Shown: one piece after another, positions 32,305 through 42,392 of the stretch
Numbering within the stretch: the stretch's first letter is position 1
Layout of the letters: each line of letters begins with the position of its first letter
Source of the DNA: Nemertoderma westbladi
Taxonomy: Eukaryota; Xenacoelomorpha; Nemertodermatida; Nemertodermatidae
Reading direction: 5' to 3'
Assembly (NCBI GenBank): GCA_032718475.1
Contig: JAUCBJ010003132.1
Span: 1-64,000, forward strand
DNA length: 64,000 bases
The notes under the pieces: generated by a model
Database searches by the model: none
The model's input: only the letters and a program-made list of their open reading frames with translations
What the model was told of the DNA's origin: nothing
Translations under genes and position numbers: made by a program

Positions 32305-33335
32305 ATGCATGTTTTGGGACCGAATTGTCCTAGTCAGTATCTGGACAATTCGGTCCTGGACAATTCGGTCCCGGACAATTCGGTCCCAAAACACAAAATT
32401 AATGGGACCGAATTGTCCGGGACCGAATTGTCCGGGATCGAATTGTCCGGACCGAATTGTCCGGGACCGAATTTTCCTGCTTCCATATCAATGTGTTGTT
32501 GCTTCAAGCATCTCAGAATCGGAAGAAGAATTCATAAGAGACTGTTTATATAATATGCGCAGTTTTTTGTACCAACTTTATTCTTATTTACAATTGCAAG
32601 AGGCTGTAATATTTTCGTCAACTGCAAATCCCTCCCCTTTTTGTACATATACTCTAATTACCTTAGCTACCTGTGCTTTGGGTTTATTTACTAGCAATAG
32701 ATTGACTATATATATATGAGGGGGGATCCATTGTCTTGTGTCTTGGTGGTCTTATTCCATCATCCATCGCGTGACATGCTACCATTTCATAATACAACCA
32801 TTAGCTGACATTGTGCTTAAATCCGATAGCAATTTCATACTGATGGAAGAAGAAATATCCTTTGCAATACCTATGGTGGAAGAAGAAACTTCCTTCGCAT
32901 TGCCCATTGTTGAAGAAGAAACATCCTTCGCATTAGCCATGGTGGAATAATAAACATCCTTCTCATTGGCTAGGGTGGAAGAAGAAACATCCTTCGCAAT
33001 ACCCATGGTGGAAGAAGGAACATCCTTCGCAATACCCATGGTGGAAGAAGAAACATCCTTCGCACTACCCATGGTGGAAGAAGAAACATCCTTCGCAATA
33101 CCCATGGTGGAAGAAGAAACATCCTTCGCAATACCCGTGGTGGAAGAAGAAACATCTTTTGGAATACCCATGGTGGAAAAAGAAAGGAAGTAGGACAATT
33201 CGGTCCCAGACAATTCGGTCCCGGACAATTCGGTCCCATTAATTTTATATTTTGGGACCGAATTGTCCAGGACCGAATTGTCCAGGACCAAATTGTCCAG
33301 ATACTGACTAGGATAATTCGTTCCCAAAACATACA
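32305..33335. mobile_element. Fold-back element FB2 with about 160-bp inverted repeats
   Basis: The left arm 32310-32474 and right arm 33190-33334 are reverse complements over nearly their whole length. They include the non-repeat marker CCTAGTCAGTATCTGGA (left) and TCCAGATACTGACTAGG (right), flanked by GGACAATTCGGTCCC units. The core carries a 33-bp minisatellite. It abuts FB1 and shares its terminal unit. It ends about 20 bases from the splice donor of the gag-like gene. Confidence 0.85.
32842..33188. repeat. 33-bp minisatellite, about 10 copies
   Basis: Unit GTGGAAGAAGAAACATCCTT plus CGCAATACCCATG. Because 33 is a multiple of three, long frames arise on both strands (VEEETSFAIPM on plus, KDVSSSTMGIA on minus). 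The plus frame has a stop at 32948. I read it as repeat DNA, not a gene. Confidence 0.9.
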
Positions 33336-33356
33336 TATTAATTAATCTTGTCTCAC

Positions 33357-34797
33357 CTGAATGCTCTCTAACTCTAGCTGTACCTTTGCTTCAGCTGCCC
33401 ACCTTTCAGCTTCTACTTTGGCAGCTTTACGTTCTACTTCTGCCGCCACCGCCTTTCGGTCAAGTTCCGCCGCTGCTGCTGCTGCTGCTGCTTATCTATT
33501 AACTTCCACCGCTGCTGCCACCACTGCCGATTTTCTATCAATCTCTACCGCTGCAGCTTTTCTATCAATTTCCGCCGCTGCCGCTTTTCTATCAATTTCT
33601 GCCGCTGCAGATTTTAAATCAACCTCAGCAGTTGTAGCTCTGTTTCGGTCTTCTATTAATCCTTTCTTTATTTGTTCCTCCTTGTCCATCTCGACGAGCA
33701 TGCTTTCATCAAATTTGTCCTGCTCCGCCGCTAACATCTCTGCATCTAAGGAGTCCAAAATGAATTTGGCTGCTTCACTATTGGGGTGAAGTCCAGCTAG
33801 ACGTCTCCTTAGCTCTTTGTCGCCTATAAATCGTTGATAGTCTGACAGATAGATGTCAATAGCATCCTTCTTCTGAGGTTTTTCGGATACTGCCTCGCTT
33901 TCTACATGGGAGAAGGTTGCATCTGTTGATTCTCCATGGGCTAGTCTTTCAGTTAGCTGAGCCTTCCATTGTGTTGTTCCCTGGACTTTAGCATTCACTT
34001 GTTGGAACCAAGTCTTTACTGCCACCTGCACTGATGTATCTTGACTTCTCTTCGAGGCCTCAATATCCATTCTCTCACTTGTTAAAGCAGTTCTCCCTGC
34101 TCTTGAGGTTCCTGTTGTCGTTGGAATAACTGTGCTTCTATTCGTCCCAAGGAGTTGAAAAATCCCTGGACATATCCGGCTGCTGATCTCTGGTGTCTCA
34201 AACTACGCCCATTTGATATAAGTCTTCCCAGGCAGCTTCCGATAAGTTAAACGGGAGTCCGGGTCCGGGGAAGTTCCATTGTGTCTCTACAATAGACCTT
34301 AGTTCATCCAGCAGGTATCCGCCGTAACTGTCCCTGGTCGATCTCTTATTTCTCATCCAGTCCACTTGATGTTCTTCTACGGCTATAAGTACTCTAGTGA
34401 GCACTGCCTCAGGAAGAATCAATAGTGGATCAGGGTAAACCACTTCTTCCATCTTTGATCTGATCTCGGGCATTAACTCTTCTGTGTCGGAACTAGAGTT
34501 ACTGCGTGGTTGAGAAATAACCTCTCGGTTCGGGTGTTGTTGCTGTTTTACAGCTGTCGCTTGGTCTCGCTTAACTTGAGCACTAGTGCCTATAATAGAC
34601 CTATGGCGCTTCACTAACTTCGCAAATTGCGAAATTGCTTCTACCAACCTAGGATCCGACACAACTACTGTAGGGATGGCCTTTCTTACAGTAGGAGGGG
34701 TCTCAGAATTTGGTCGGGGCCTTTCTATACTTTGATCTGGGTCACAGATCGTCCTTTCCAAGAGACTATCTGACAGTGTTTGTTTTGTGTCAGACAT
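33357..34797 (-). pseudogene. Gag-like coiled-coil gene with one frameshift, one stop and a 3' splice donor
   Basis: The first frame (34797-34198) encodes 199 residues: acidic/Ser-rich start, then DPLLILPEAVLTRVLIAVEE and FNLSEAAWEDLYQMG. A +1 shift at GTA-GTT-TGA leads into a second frame, open from about 34204 through the methionine at 34070 to TAA at 33492. The same frame then continues past that stop. The second part has a charged helical region and tandem AAAEIDRK repeats that extend beyond the stop as AAEVERKAAKVEAERW. It ends LELESIQ at CAG|GTGAGA (donor at 33356/33357). Alanine/lysine coiled coils like this occur in retroelement gag proteins, but no zinc knuckle or pol follows, so identity is open. 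A (GCT)n run lies at 33468-33492. Confidence 0.5.
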
Positions 34798-37334
34798 AAT
34801 TTGTTTACAGTTGAATGCCTATCACGATAATAACAGTTAAAGTAAGTCTAGGGGAAATCAGTATCAACTGTCAGTCTCGTAGTTTCCAATATTGCTACTC
34901 AATGTAACGTGACATATATCGAGTGTTAGAATACCGGTATACGCCTATAGTATATATAACAGTATTACTACAGACTAGGATCAGTCACAGAATACCGGTA
35001 TATAAGTTTAGCCTAATTTATAAATATAATAAGCTTACCGTAAATACTGGTAATGTCAATTATTTAATAATAACTGATTTTCCAAATTTTAGGAATTACT
35101 TCCCTTTACTTTATTACTGATATTAAGCAGTAGTTCAACTGATATTAAGACCTAATTGATGTATAACAGGCCTATTAATTTATAAATCTGATTGAGTTAA
35201 TTTATAAATTTTTATATATATATATACCCGTAATGGATTTTGTCAATATTTGAAATAAATGTTATTATTTCTGAGTAAGAAGTCACTACACAGAAGCTGG
35301 ACGCTCTCAGTGGAGTGCTTCTTGTTAGACACTAAATACTGATAATTCTACTTAACTAAGTTACTTATCACTACAAATTACTTACATAACAGGTTGAGAT
35401 TATACAATCTCTAAATAAACAATCTAACAAGGAGTTAGAATTTCTTGAACAGACTGACAGGGACAGAAACAGACTGGCACAGAAACAGACTGACAGGGAA
35501 TTACGGTATTTTGAAATCAATAAAGTAGTATTCAGTACATTGTGTTGTCCAGATAAGGAAATGCCACCGTCTGACGGCTTATAGTCTACACTATAAGCAC
35601 TACGTACCCGGAGTGTCCTATACCTAGAGATTAATTATCGAAGCCTATAGATAACGGACCTATTAACCACGTTACAACACAAATATACTGCGTACGCACT
35701 AAATTACTTTCAGGAAAGCACTGTACTCTAAACCCTAGATTAGGTACTAGTACTTATACAACATATAACTTGCAGTTAAATATACGTGAACAGCCAAAGG
35801 AACCACAGTATCTGCTGGAGTGACCGGAGCACTAAATCACCAGTCTGTCCTACGCCAAGCAGTCCTGAAGTAGTACCGGGGTTAATTTAGCTATAACGGT
35901 ATGCATAAACTTTTACGTTAAACGTTTACTTGCATAAACTCTGAATAATAAATATTATGCTACGTGTACAGACTATTCAAATAAAACATAGACCAAATGC
36001 TGGCAGACCACCATCAAGCCTAAATAAACCACAGTATATGCAATCTCCGAAATGGTTAGTTAGTAAGCGTTCTAGACTATGTAGTACGACTTATTCCTTC
36101 GTGGAGGATTTACCTTACAGCACTGGATGCCTCCACTTCCTAACTAGCACTTTATCGGACAGACACCCTACATACACTGTAATCGCCTCAGACCTAACAA
36201 CAATCAGACAACAATCCGGCCTACAAGTTATTTTTACAATCTGAGCAGGTTTATATGCCTTCTGCTCAATATTACACTTACCGGTAAATAAAACTAACAG
36301 AAATATGTAAGCTTTAAAAGAAATAAGGGGTGTACGTACAGGCCCTACTCTCTTAAACAGCCTACGAATATACAATATGTCACAATTGAAATAATACTGC
36401 TGTAAGTACCGGTTTGGCTAGGCCTACAGTTTACCGTCCGACCGGTACGTTTTGGGTTTATTGCCTACTGAGCAATAAAAGAAACAAAATCTATTAATGT
36501 TTGCGTTCTTAAACCTTTAGCAGTTTAACCTCTAATTTAAGTGTCTTTTTAAATAGACTATTGCCCTTACTAATTACAGACTCATGACTTCACACTAATT
36601 CACACTAATGCATACTAATTTGCCGACCGTCACTGATTTTGATCATATATAAGGAGGATTGCAACTGACATATGTAGGGATTATGAAATAGCATTTAATT
36701 CACACGAAAACCACTATAATTTGAGTCGCAATTGCTACCGGTACACCCTTCTGCTTACCTCAGTAATTAAGAAAGTTGAGGGGTTTACGATTATTTATCA
36801 GTATTAATAACAACCATTATATAAATAATATATATATATACATATATATAAATATACAAATATAACATCCATTAATATAAACAGTAATTAACAACAATAT
36901 AAAACAGCATTAAAGCAGTACAGTGCAAAGAGTCAGTATACAGTATGATATTATGAGTTATGCAATGTATGTGCGAATTGAATTGTGTTCTGATGTTAAT
37001 AGATTTGCGTTCTTATGACTCTAGCCATGAAATGTTGAAATGTTAGAACTTCTGACTGAATCCAGAATGAAATAGGATTCTCAGAAAAAGTGCGCCTTAT
37101 GCCATTTTCCATAGGGCGCTATAGGCATAACTGGGAAGATTGCTCTGATTGGCTGAAATATGTTAAAACAAAGAAACTTCCACGTACACAAAGAATCAGC
37201 TGGCAGATTTCGTTATCTCAGTTCTATTTTCTGACAGACGCGTAGCTAAACAATTCTAGGCCTTTTTAGAGTATTTAGCGCATTGCCTAAAAATGACTTG
37301 TTATGTCCGCAAAAGCTTTTATAAGAGTTCTGCT
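34798..37334. other. Intergenic, 2.5 kb, no gene supported
   Basis: No recognisable domain on either strand. AT simple repeats lie near 35211-35226 and 36825-36850, and TACCGGTA motifs are frequent. It could include a degraded LTR, but I found no partner copy. Confidence 0.4.
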
Positions 37335-37478
37335 ATTCCAGCTGTGCACCAATGGCAATGTCGGATGCATCGGTGCTGATCCTTGTATCACTCGTACAGC
37401 TAGGGTGTATGAGGAGGGTGGCGTTTGCGAGTGCTGATTTTGCGGCTTCAAAGGCGGACTGACAGTTTGTGGTCCAGA

Positions 37479-38225
37479 TTATATCTTTACCTTTGTTGCT
37501 TCGTGGAGTGCTGAAAGGGTGCTGGCAACACGCGGAATAAAGCGGTGATAATAATTTATCATTCCAAGGAAACGTTGGAGTGCAAGTTTTGATTCAGGTA
37601 CTGGGTAGTCGAGGATGGCAGAAACTTTGGTTGGTAATGGAGTAATGCCTGTGGCAGTGATGTTGTGTCCTAGGTATGTCAGTTCTGCTGAACCGAAAAC
37701 ACACTTACTCCTATTTATTACCATCCCATTGTTGAGAAGGAGGCGGAAAACCTGTCTTAAGTGGTCTGCATGTTCCTCAGAGTTTGTACTAGCAACAAGG
37801 ATGTCGTCTAGGTACACAAATGTGAAGGGAATGCCGCGTATGATGCCATCCATGAGGCGCTGGAAAGCCTGCGCGGCATTTTTCAGTCCGAATGGCATCC
37901 TGAGGAACTCATATAACCTGAAGGGTGTTATGATGGCAGTTTTAGCTACATCGTTGGTATGGACAGGGATGTGATGAAACCCTCGCACCAAGTCGATCTT
38001 TGAAAAAATAGTTGTGCCATCAAGACTGGCATTGAAGTCTTGTATGCGAGGGAGGGGATATCTATCATCCGTTGTGACATCATTTAGTCGGTGGAAGTCC
38101 CCACATGGGTGCCAGCCACCACCAGGTTTGGGGGCGATATGGAGGGGAGAGGACCAATGCGAGTTGGATTGGCGAATGATACCGAGTTCCTCCATTTTGG
38201 CAAACACTGTTTTGGCAATTTCCAA
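37479..38225 (-). CDS. Gypsy reverse transcriptase
   Basis: A 248-residue open segment covering most of the palm and thumb: APKPGGGWHPCGDFHRLND, FSKIDLVRGFHHIPV, GLKNAAQAFQRLMD, the catalytic FVYLDDILVA, and TYLGHNITATG followed by the connection to RNase H. The N-terminal part lies in another frame beyond 38225. Copies DNA from element RNA in intact relatives; this copy is truncated. Confidence 0.9.
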   Translation of the reverse strand: MEIAKTVFAKMEELGIIRQSNSHWSSPLHIAPKPGGGWHPCGDFHRLNDVTTDDRYPLPRIQDFNASLDGTTIFSKIDLVRGFHHIPVHTNDVAKTAIITPFRLYEFLRMPFGLKNAAQAFQRLMDGIIRGIPFTFVYLDDILVASTNSEEHADHLRQVFRLLLNNGMVINRSKCVFGSAELTYLGHNITATGITPLPTKVSAILDYPVPESKLALQRFLGMINYYHRFIPRVASTLSALHEATKVKI

Positions 38226-38372
38226 CTTCTCAACATCGAGACGCCGAACTCGAGAGTGAAGTGGTGGTCCTTGGGTAAGGATATGGTGTTCTACACCATG
38301 TTTGTTTGTCGCATCTGCGTAAAGCGTGGTATCAGGAGTTCAGGGAACTCATCAATGATCTTGTCGAAAGGA

Positions 38373-38882
38373 TTACCAGAGACGGAGTGGATGCCTGAGA
38401 TAGATGGCTGGCTGTATGTGGGATTCCTTGGAAGGGATCATTGCCAGCAGTTTCAAGTCGAGGAGGCGACGCCCAGTCATGTTGATTGCCAAGTGGTTGT
38501 CCACAAAGAAGTCTGCACCGAGGATAGGTTGTGAAACTTCAGCAAGACGGAACTTGTGGATGAAGGATCGACAACCGAGTAGGAGACGGATGTCCCGTGA
38601 ACCCCAGGTGCGGATGATGGTTGAGTTTGTAGCTTCAAGTGGATCTGTGCATGCGTTGAACTGCTTTTCATATGCAGATGAAGGGTAAACTGAGTAATCT
38701 ACACCACAGTCTACAAGGTAGTGGCGACTAGAGTGGCGCTCAGAAACCGTCATCGTGTTTCTTTTCGTTGTTGGAGGGTGGCCGACCTCAGAGACGCCTA
38801 GCGGTCGGCCTTGGAGTTTCCCGGGGCTTTTGTGTACCGTTGTGAGGTAGTCAATGTTCGTACTAGTTTGCGTAGTGGGCAA
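38373..38882 (-). CDS. Gypsy aspartic protease segment with altered active site
   Basis: The flap and C-terminal signature PILGADFF and the N-terminal YLVDCGVDYSVYPSS are clear. The catalytic triad normally reads D-T/S-G; here it is D-C-G, so activity is doubtful. The upstream residues are gag/protease linker. Confidence 0.75.
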   Translation of the reverse strand: MPTTQTSTNIDYLTTVHKSPGKLQGRPLGVSEVGHPPTTKRNTMTVSERHSSRHYLVDCGVDYSVYPSSAYEKQFNACTDPLEATNSTIIRTWGSRDIRLLLGCRSFIHKFRLAEVSQPILGADFFVDNHLAINMTGRRLLDLKLLAMIPSKESHIQPAIYLRHPLRLW

Positions 38883-39055
38883 TCCCCTTGTTTACAGTTC
38901 CGTGCTTTCTCTCCAAATTTTGCGTGGTAGAAACAAAGGCTGTGTGTAGTGGTCGTTAGGTGAGGTGAGGCGAAGCGGGCAGCATTGATGCTGGCTGGAC
39001 CGAGTTCGAGACACCCAGCCTCGATAATGTGGTCTGCCTCTGTTGCTAGTTTTTC

Positions 39056-41430
39056 AGGTCAGGTCAGGTATTCTAGGTCATTGATCAAGAAAACTTGCCA
39101 CCTCCATGCAGCATAAAGGAGGTGCCACCTGTAGCTGCATAGACCCTCTTACTAGGGCAAATCTGGTCCTGTAACTAGGACCCCCATCGTTCTAGGATAA
39201 GGACGCCGTTGGTCCTGGATTAAGGACCCATATACTTGGCTGCAGGGGTATATGGTCTGGCCAGGCAGATGGTGATCTACCAATGGCTGGTCAGGAGTAG
39301 AGTGTTCTCATGTCCACTCTGAGTACACTTCACTGCGACCTGCACCTGGCAGCAGGGGTACAGGGCATGACCCAGCAGATGAGCAGCACAGCCAATGGTG
39401 GGTCATGTGCGCCAGAGTAGATAAGGGTTATGGGCCTCATATCTGACTCCACTGCGACAACCACCCTGATGATAGGCAAACCAGGGTGTGGTATTTGCCC
39501 CGAGAGCTGACTCGCCAAACAAGCACCCCCCAACCCCCCACTATGGATTACATTAGTAATGCGGAGGTCCGGCCACAAGAGGCCAGTGGAATTACCGGAC
39601 GCAATCAGCCTCACAGGAGTCAGTTATCTCCTGACTGGCTGCCTGTCTCACCCCCTACTGGAGAGAGAGAAGCCAACAATTCTTTGAGTCCATTTCCTGA
39701 TGACCTTTCTGGCCCAAACCCTGGGTCACCAGGGATTCTCAATAAGAGCTCCTCAATAATGACAGGGTATTGCCTGATAACTTTATAGAAGTAAAAGTGT
39801 CTGAGTCTGTACTCCCAGATATTCCCATTGGCGATATCTCCTTTGCAGAAGTGAAGGCTGCTGCAAAGAGCATTAAGACCAATCGTGCCAGTGGAGTAGA
39901 TGGTGTTCCCCCTGAGGTCTTTAAAATACCTGAGTGTTTAAAGCTCATCTATCCCATCATAGTAGACATGTACCGTACAACAAGAGTCCCACAAGAAATG
40001 AAAACAAATAAGTTGGTGCCAGTTCCCAAGAAGGGCAACCTAACACTCTATGGTTCTTTTCGGGGAATCTCATTGATCTCGATTGCTGCAAAACTATACA
40101 ATAGAATTCTATTAAATCGCATCAGGGATCCCATTGAGAGACTGCTACGTGGAAATCAGAATGGGTTCCGTAAAGGTCGTGGGACCATGGAGCCCATTTT
40201 GGCACTTAGAAGGATAATTGAAGAGTTATCAAAAAAGAAAGACAGGCATCGGGCTGTTATCTTTGTTGACTTCTTCAAGGCCTTTGATTCAGTCTCTCGC
40301 TCACGTATGTTCAGCATACTTTCATTATATGGGATTCCTGATGAAATTATTGCAGCAATCAGATCAGTATACGATGGTTCGACAACATTTGTGTCTACTG
40401 TTGACGGTGACACAGAACCATTTGAAGTGTTATGGGGCGTCCTCCAAGGAGACACACTTGCACCATTCTTGTTCATTATTGTGGTTGACTATGTTCTACG
40501 CATGTCCTTAGATCATCATAATGATGATGGGGTGATGATAACTCCACCTACTGGCTCCAGAAGTCGAGGAAATCCTGCCAAGTACCTAACTGATCTAGAC
40601 TTTGCTGATGACTTAGGAGTACTCTCAGAATCATTAGAGGGAGCGCAGCGGCTCCTCAGCTCATTAGAACATGCTGCTTCTAGTGTTGGTCTTTTTATTA
40701 ACTCCAGAAAGACCACAATTCTGACAGTTAACTTTGAAAGTCCTCAGCAAGTCTCTGATCGGATGAGCATAAGCTCAAAGGATGGTATGCTTGAGCATGT
40801 GGACGACTTCTGTTACCTGGGATCATGGATCCGAAAGTCAGGTGAGGACCTTCGAATACGTAAGGGAAAGGCATGGGCAGCCTTGAATAGGCTTTCCAGG
40901 ATTTGGAAGTCACCTAGAATTAATCGGAAACTTAAGGTCCGATTATTTAGAGCAGCAGTAGTTCCAGTACTCCTCTACGGGAGTCCATGCTGGGCTCTAA
41001 CTGCTGAGGACACCAAATCTCTGGATGGCACATTCACAAGAATGCTACGCCGGGTACATTGTGTCAAGTACAATGCACACATCTCCAACCAGACACTATA
41101 TAACATTGGAGGTGTCTCATTGGTTCCCCCAAGCTTGACACTAGAACAAAATCGCCTCCGCTTTGCAGGACATTGCTTTCGCCGTGAGGACCAGCCAGTG
41201 CATAATCTTGTACTTTGGCAGCCTCATGGAGTGAATAAGCATGGTGGACAGCCCATGACTTTCTTGAGACGCATCTTAAAGGACACTGGCCTTAAAGATG
41301 CGGATGATCTAGCAAATGTCATGGGTGATAGGGAGTTGTGGCGGTGCAATTTTGTTGACAAGCCGGCACAGCATTCTTAAAAATGCAGCTGCAATGCAGC
41401 ATGCCGATCCTAGTAGTAGTAGTAGGGAGG
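39056..41430 (+). mobile_element. RTE-like element with probable internal deletion (copy A4)
   Basis: 39056-39745 has the character of an RTE 5' region (short open stretch MDYISNAEVRPQEASG with no known domain). At about 39747 it jumps into the reverse transcriptase at AGCTCCTCAATAATG, skipping the endonuclease found in copy A5. It ends with the family stem-loop and a (TAG)n tail at 41410-41424. Copy A5 follows immediately in the same orientation. Confidence 0.8.
39770..41380 (+). CDS. RTE reverse transcriptase
   Basis: 536 residues, open from the fingers region to the natural C-terminus. Motifs: SGVDGVPPEV, LVPVPKKGNLTLYGSFRGIS, GNQNGFRKGRGTMEP, IFVDFFKAFDSV, GVLQGDTLAP, DFADD (F278-D281), then YLGSWI, YGSPCWALTAEDT and GHCFRRED. 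There is no endonuclease in this copy, so it would need help in trans. It is nearly identical to copies A3 and A5. Confidence 0.92.
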   Translation: MPDNFIEVKVSESVLPDIPIGDISFAEVKAAAKSIKTNRASGVDGVPPEVFKIPECLKLIYPIIVDMYRTTRVPQEMKTNKLVPVPKKGNLTLYGSFRGISLISIAAKLYNRILLNRIRDPIERLLRGNQNGFRKGRGTMEPILALRRIIEELSKKKDRHRAVIFVDFFKAFDSVSRSRMFSILSLYGIPDEIIAAIRSVYDGSTTFVSTVDGDTEPFEVLWGVLQGDTLAPFLFIIVVDYVLRMSLDHHNDDGVMITPPTGSRSRGNPAKYLTDLDFADDLGVLSESLEGAQRLLSSLEHAASSVGLFINSRKTTILTVNFESPQQVSDRMSISSKDGMLEHVDDFCYLGSWIRKSGEDLRIRKGKAWAALNRLSRIWKSPRINRKLKVRLFRAAVVPVLLYGSPCWALTAEDTKSLDGTFTRMLRRVHCVKYNAHISNQTLYNIGGVSLVPPSLTLEQNRLRFAGHCFRREDQPVHNLVLWQPHGVNKHGGQPMTFLRRILKDTGLKDADDLANVMGDRELWRCNFVDKPAQHS

Positions 41431-41549
41431 CCAGATTGTGAGGGGGAGAGGGATTCTGGAGTTGGAGGCTACTCTCATGTTCCACCCCGACCAACAAAGC
41501 CATTGGTGAATCTGAGGCAAGTCACTAGACTAGCCTCAGTAAACACCCT

Positions 41550-42392
41550 AACACTCGGGTCCCCAATGCGACAAGGTGAGCTGACTGCCTTGGCAGATAA
41601 GCTTTCTCTTAGCGCAGTGGGTGTTCAAGAGCACCGAATGCAGACTGGACAGACTGATGAGGTTCTGATTAAGGACATGGGGGGCGGATGGCGACTCGCC
41701 CTTGCGTCAGCAGATGATAGTGGCAATGGTGGTATTGGTCTATTGATGAATCCAACACTGCACATGCAGCATTGGACAAAATAGACCAAATCTCTAACCG
41801 CATCATCCGTTGCCACTTCTCATGTTCTGGAAGACTGGCTAAGAAGTTTCCTAAGGTGGTTCTGTTTTTGTGCTACTCTCCAACTAGTGTTGCCCCTGTA
41901 GAGGAGGTGGAAACTTTCTACTACAATCTACAAGCAGCTACTGATGGAGTGGATCAGCATGCATTCTTAACATTCCTTGGAGACTTTAATGCAAGTCTGC
42001 ATCAATCACCTACATCGCCCTGGATCTATAGCAATAGTGTCAACCGAAATTCCATCTATCTTCAGGATTTTATCTCTGGAAATGGATTGTTTTCAGCTGG
42101 AACCCAGTTCAAGAAGCGAACTGGAATGCTATGGACTCATAGTGGACCCAGTGGTCACAAGTCCCAGATAGACCATATTCTGTTTCGTAGGAAGTACAGG
42201 AGCTCTATACAAGACTGTAATGCATTTACACTTCGACCCTACTCCAGTGATCACCGCCTTATTGTGGCCAAGGTAAGACTTAGTCTGCGTGCTAGCAGAA
42301 CAACGAAATCTGCCTTGCCTCGGCATGACAACCATGGCATGACAGCCAAGTGTGAGATCCAGCTTCACACTACAGCTGAGCAACACGTATGA
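41550..42392 (+). pseudogene. RTE APE-type endonuclease domain
   Basis: Two overlapping frames together give the domain: 41572-41784 with GVQEHRMQTGQTDEV and GNGGIGLLMNP, then 41772-42392 with VVLFLCYSPTS, FLGDFNASLHQSP, SQIDHILFRRKY and the SDHRLIV catalytic His block. The frame break near 41780 would stop translation, so the domain is present but disrupted. Confidence 0.85.

Larger units (their letters stand above)
37335..39055 (-). mobile_element. Truncated Gypsy (Ty3-type) LTR retrotransposon
   Basis: From 39055 downward: gag tail (ADHIIEAGCLELGPASINAA), a gag-end Cys/His motif of the CFYHxKFGxxAxxC type near 38890-38940, protease, reverse transcriptase, then the start of RNase H (ISTDASDIAIGAQLE) ending near 37335. 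No LTRs are visible. The 5' end abuts the RTE 5' region at about 39056. Frames are broken between protease and reverse transcriptase. Confidence 0.85.

Noticed and set aside
32779-33336. Long open frames on both strands over the 33-bp repeat, which could pass for a repetitive protein
   Set aside because: The unit length is a multiple of three, so any stop-free frame stays open; the plus frame already has a stop and both run into fold-back arms.
39486-39788. Separate 100-residue host gene
   Set aside because: It lies in the 5' region of RTE copy A4 and reads across the deletion junction into reverse transcriptase DNA in the wrong frame.
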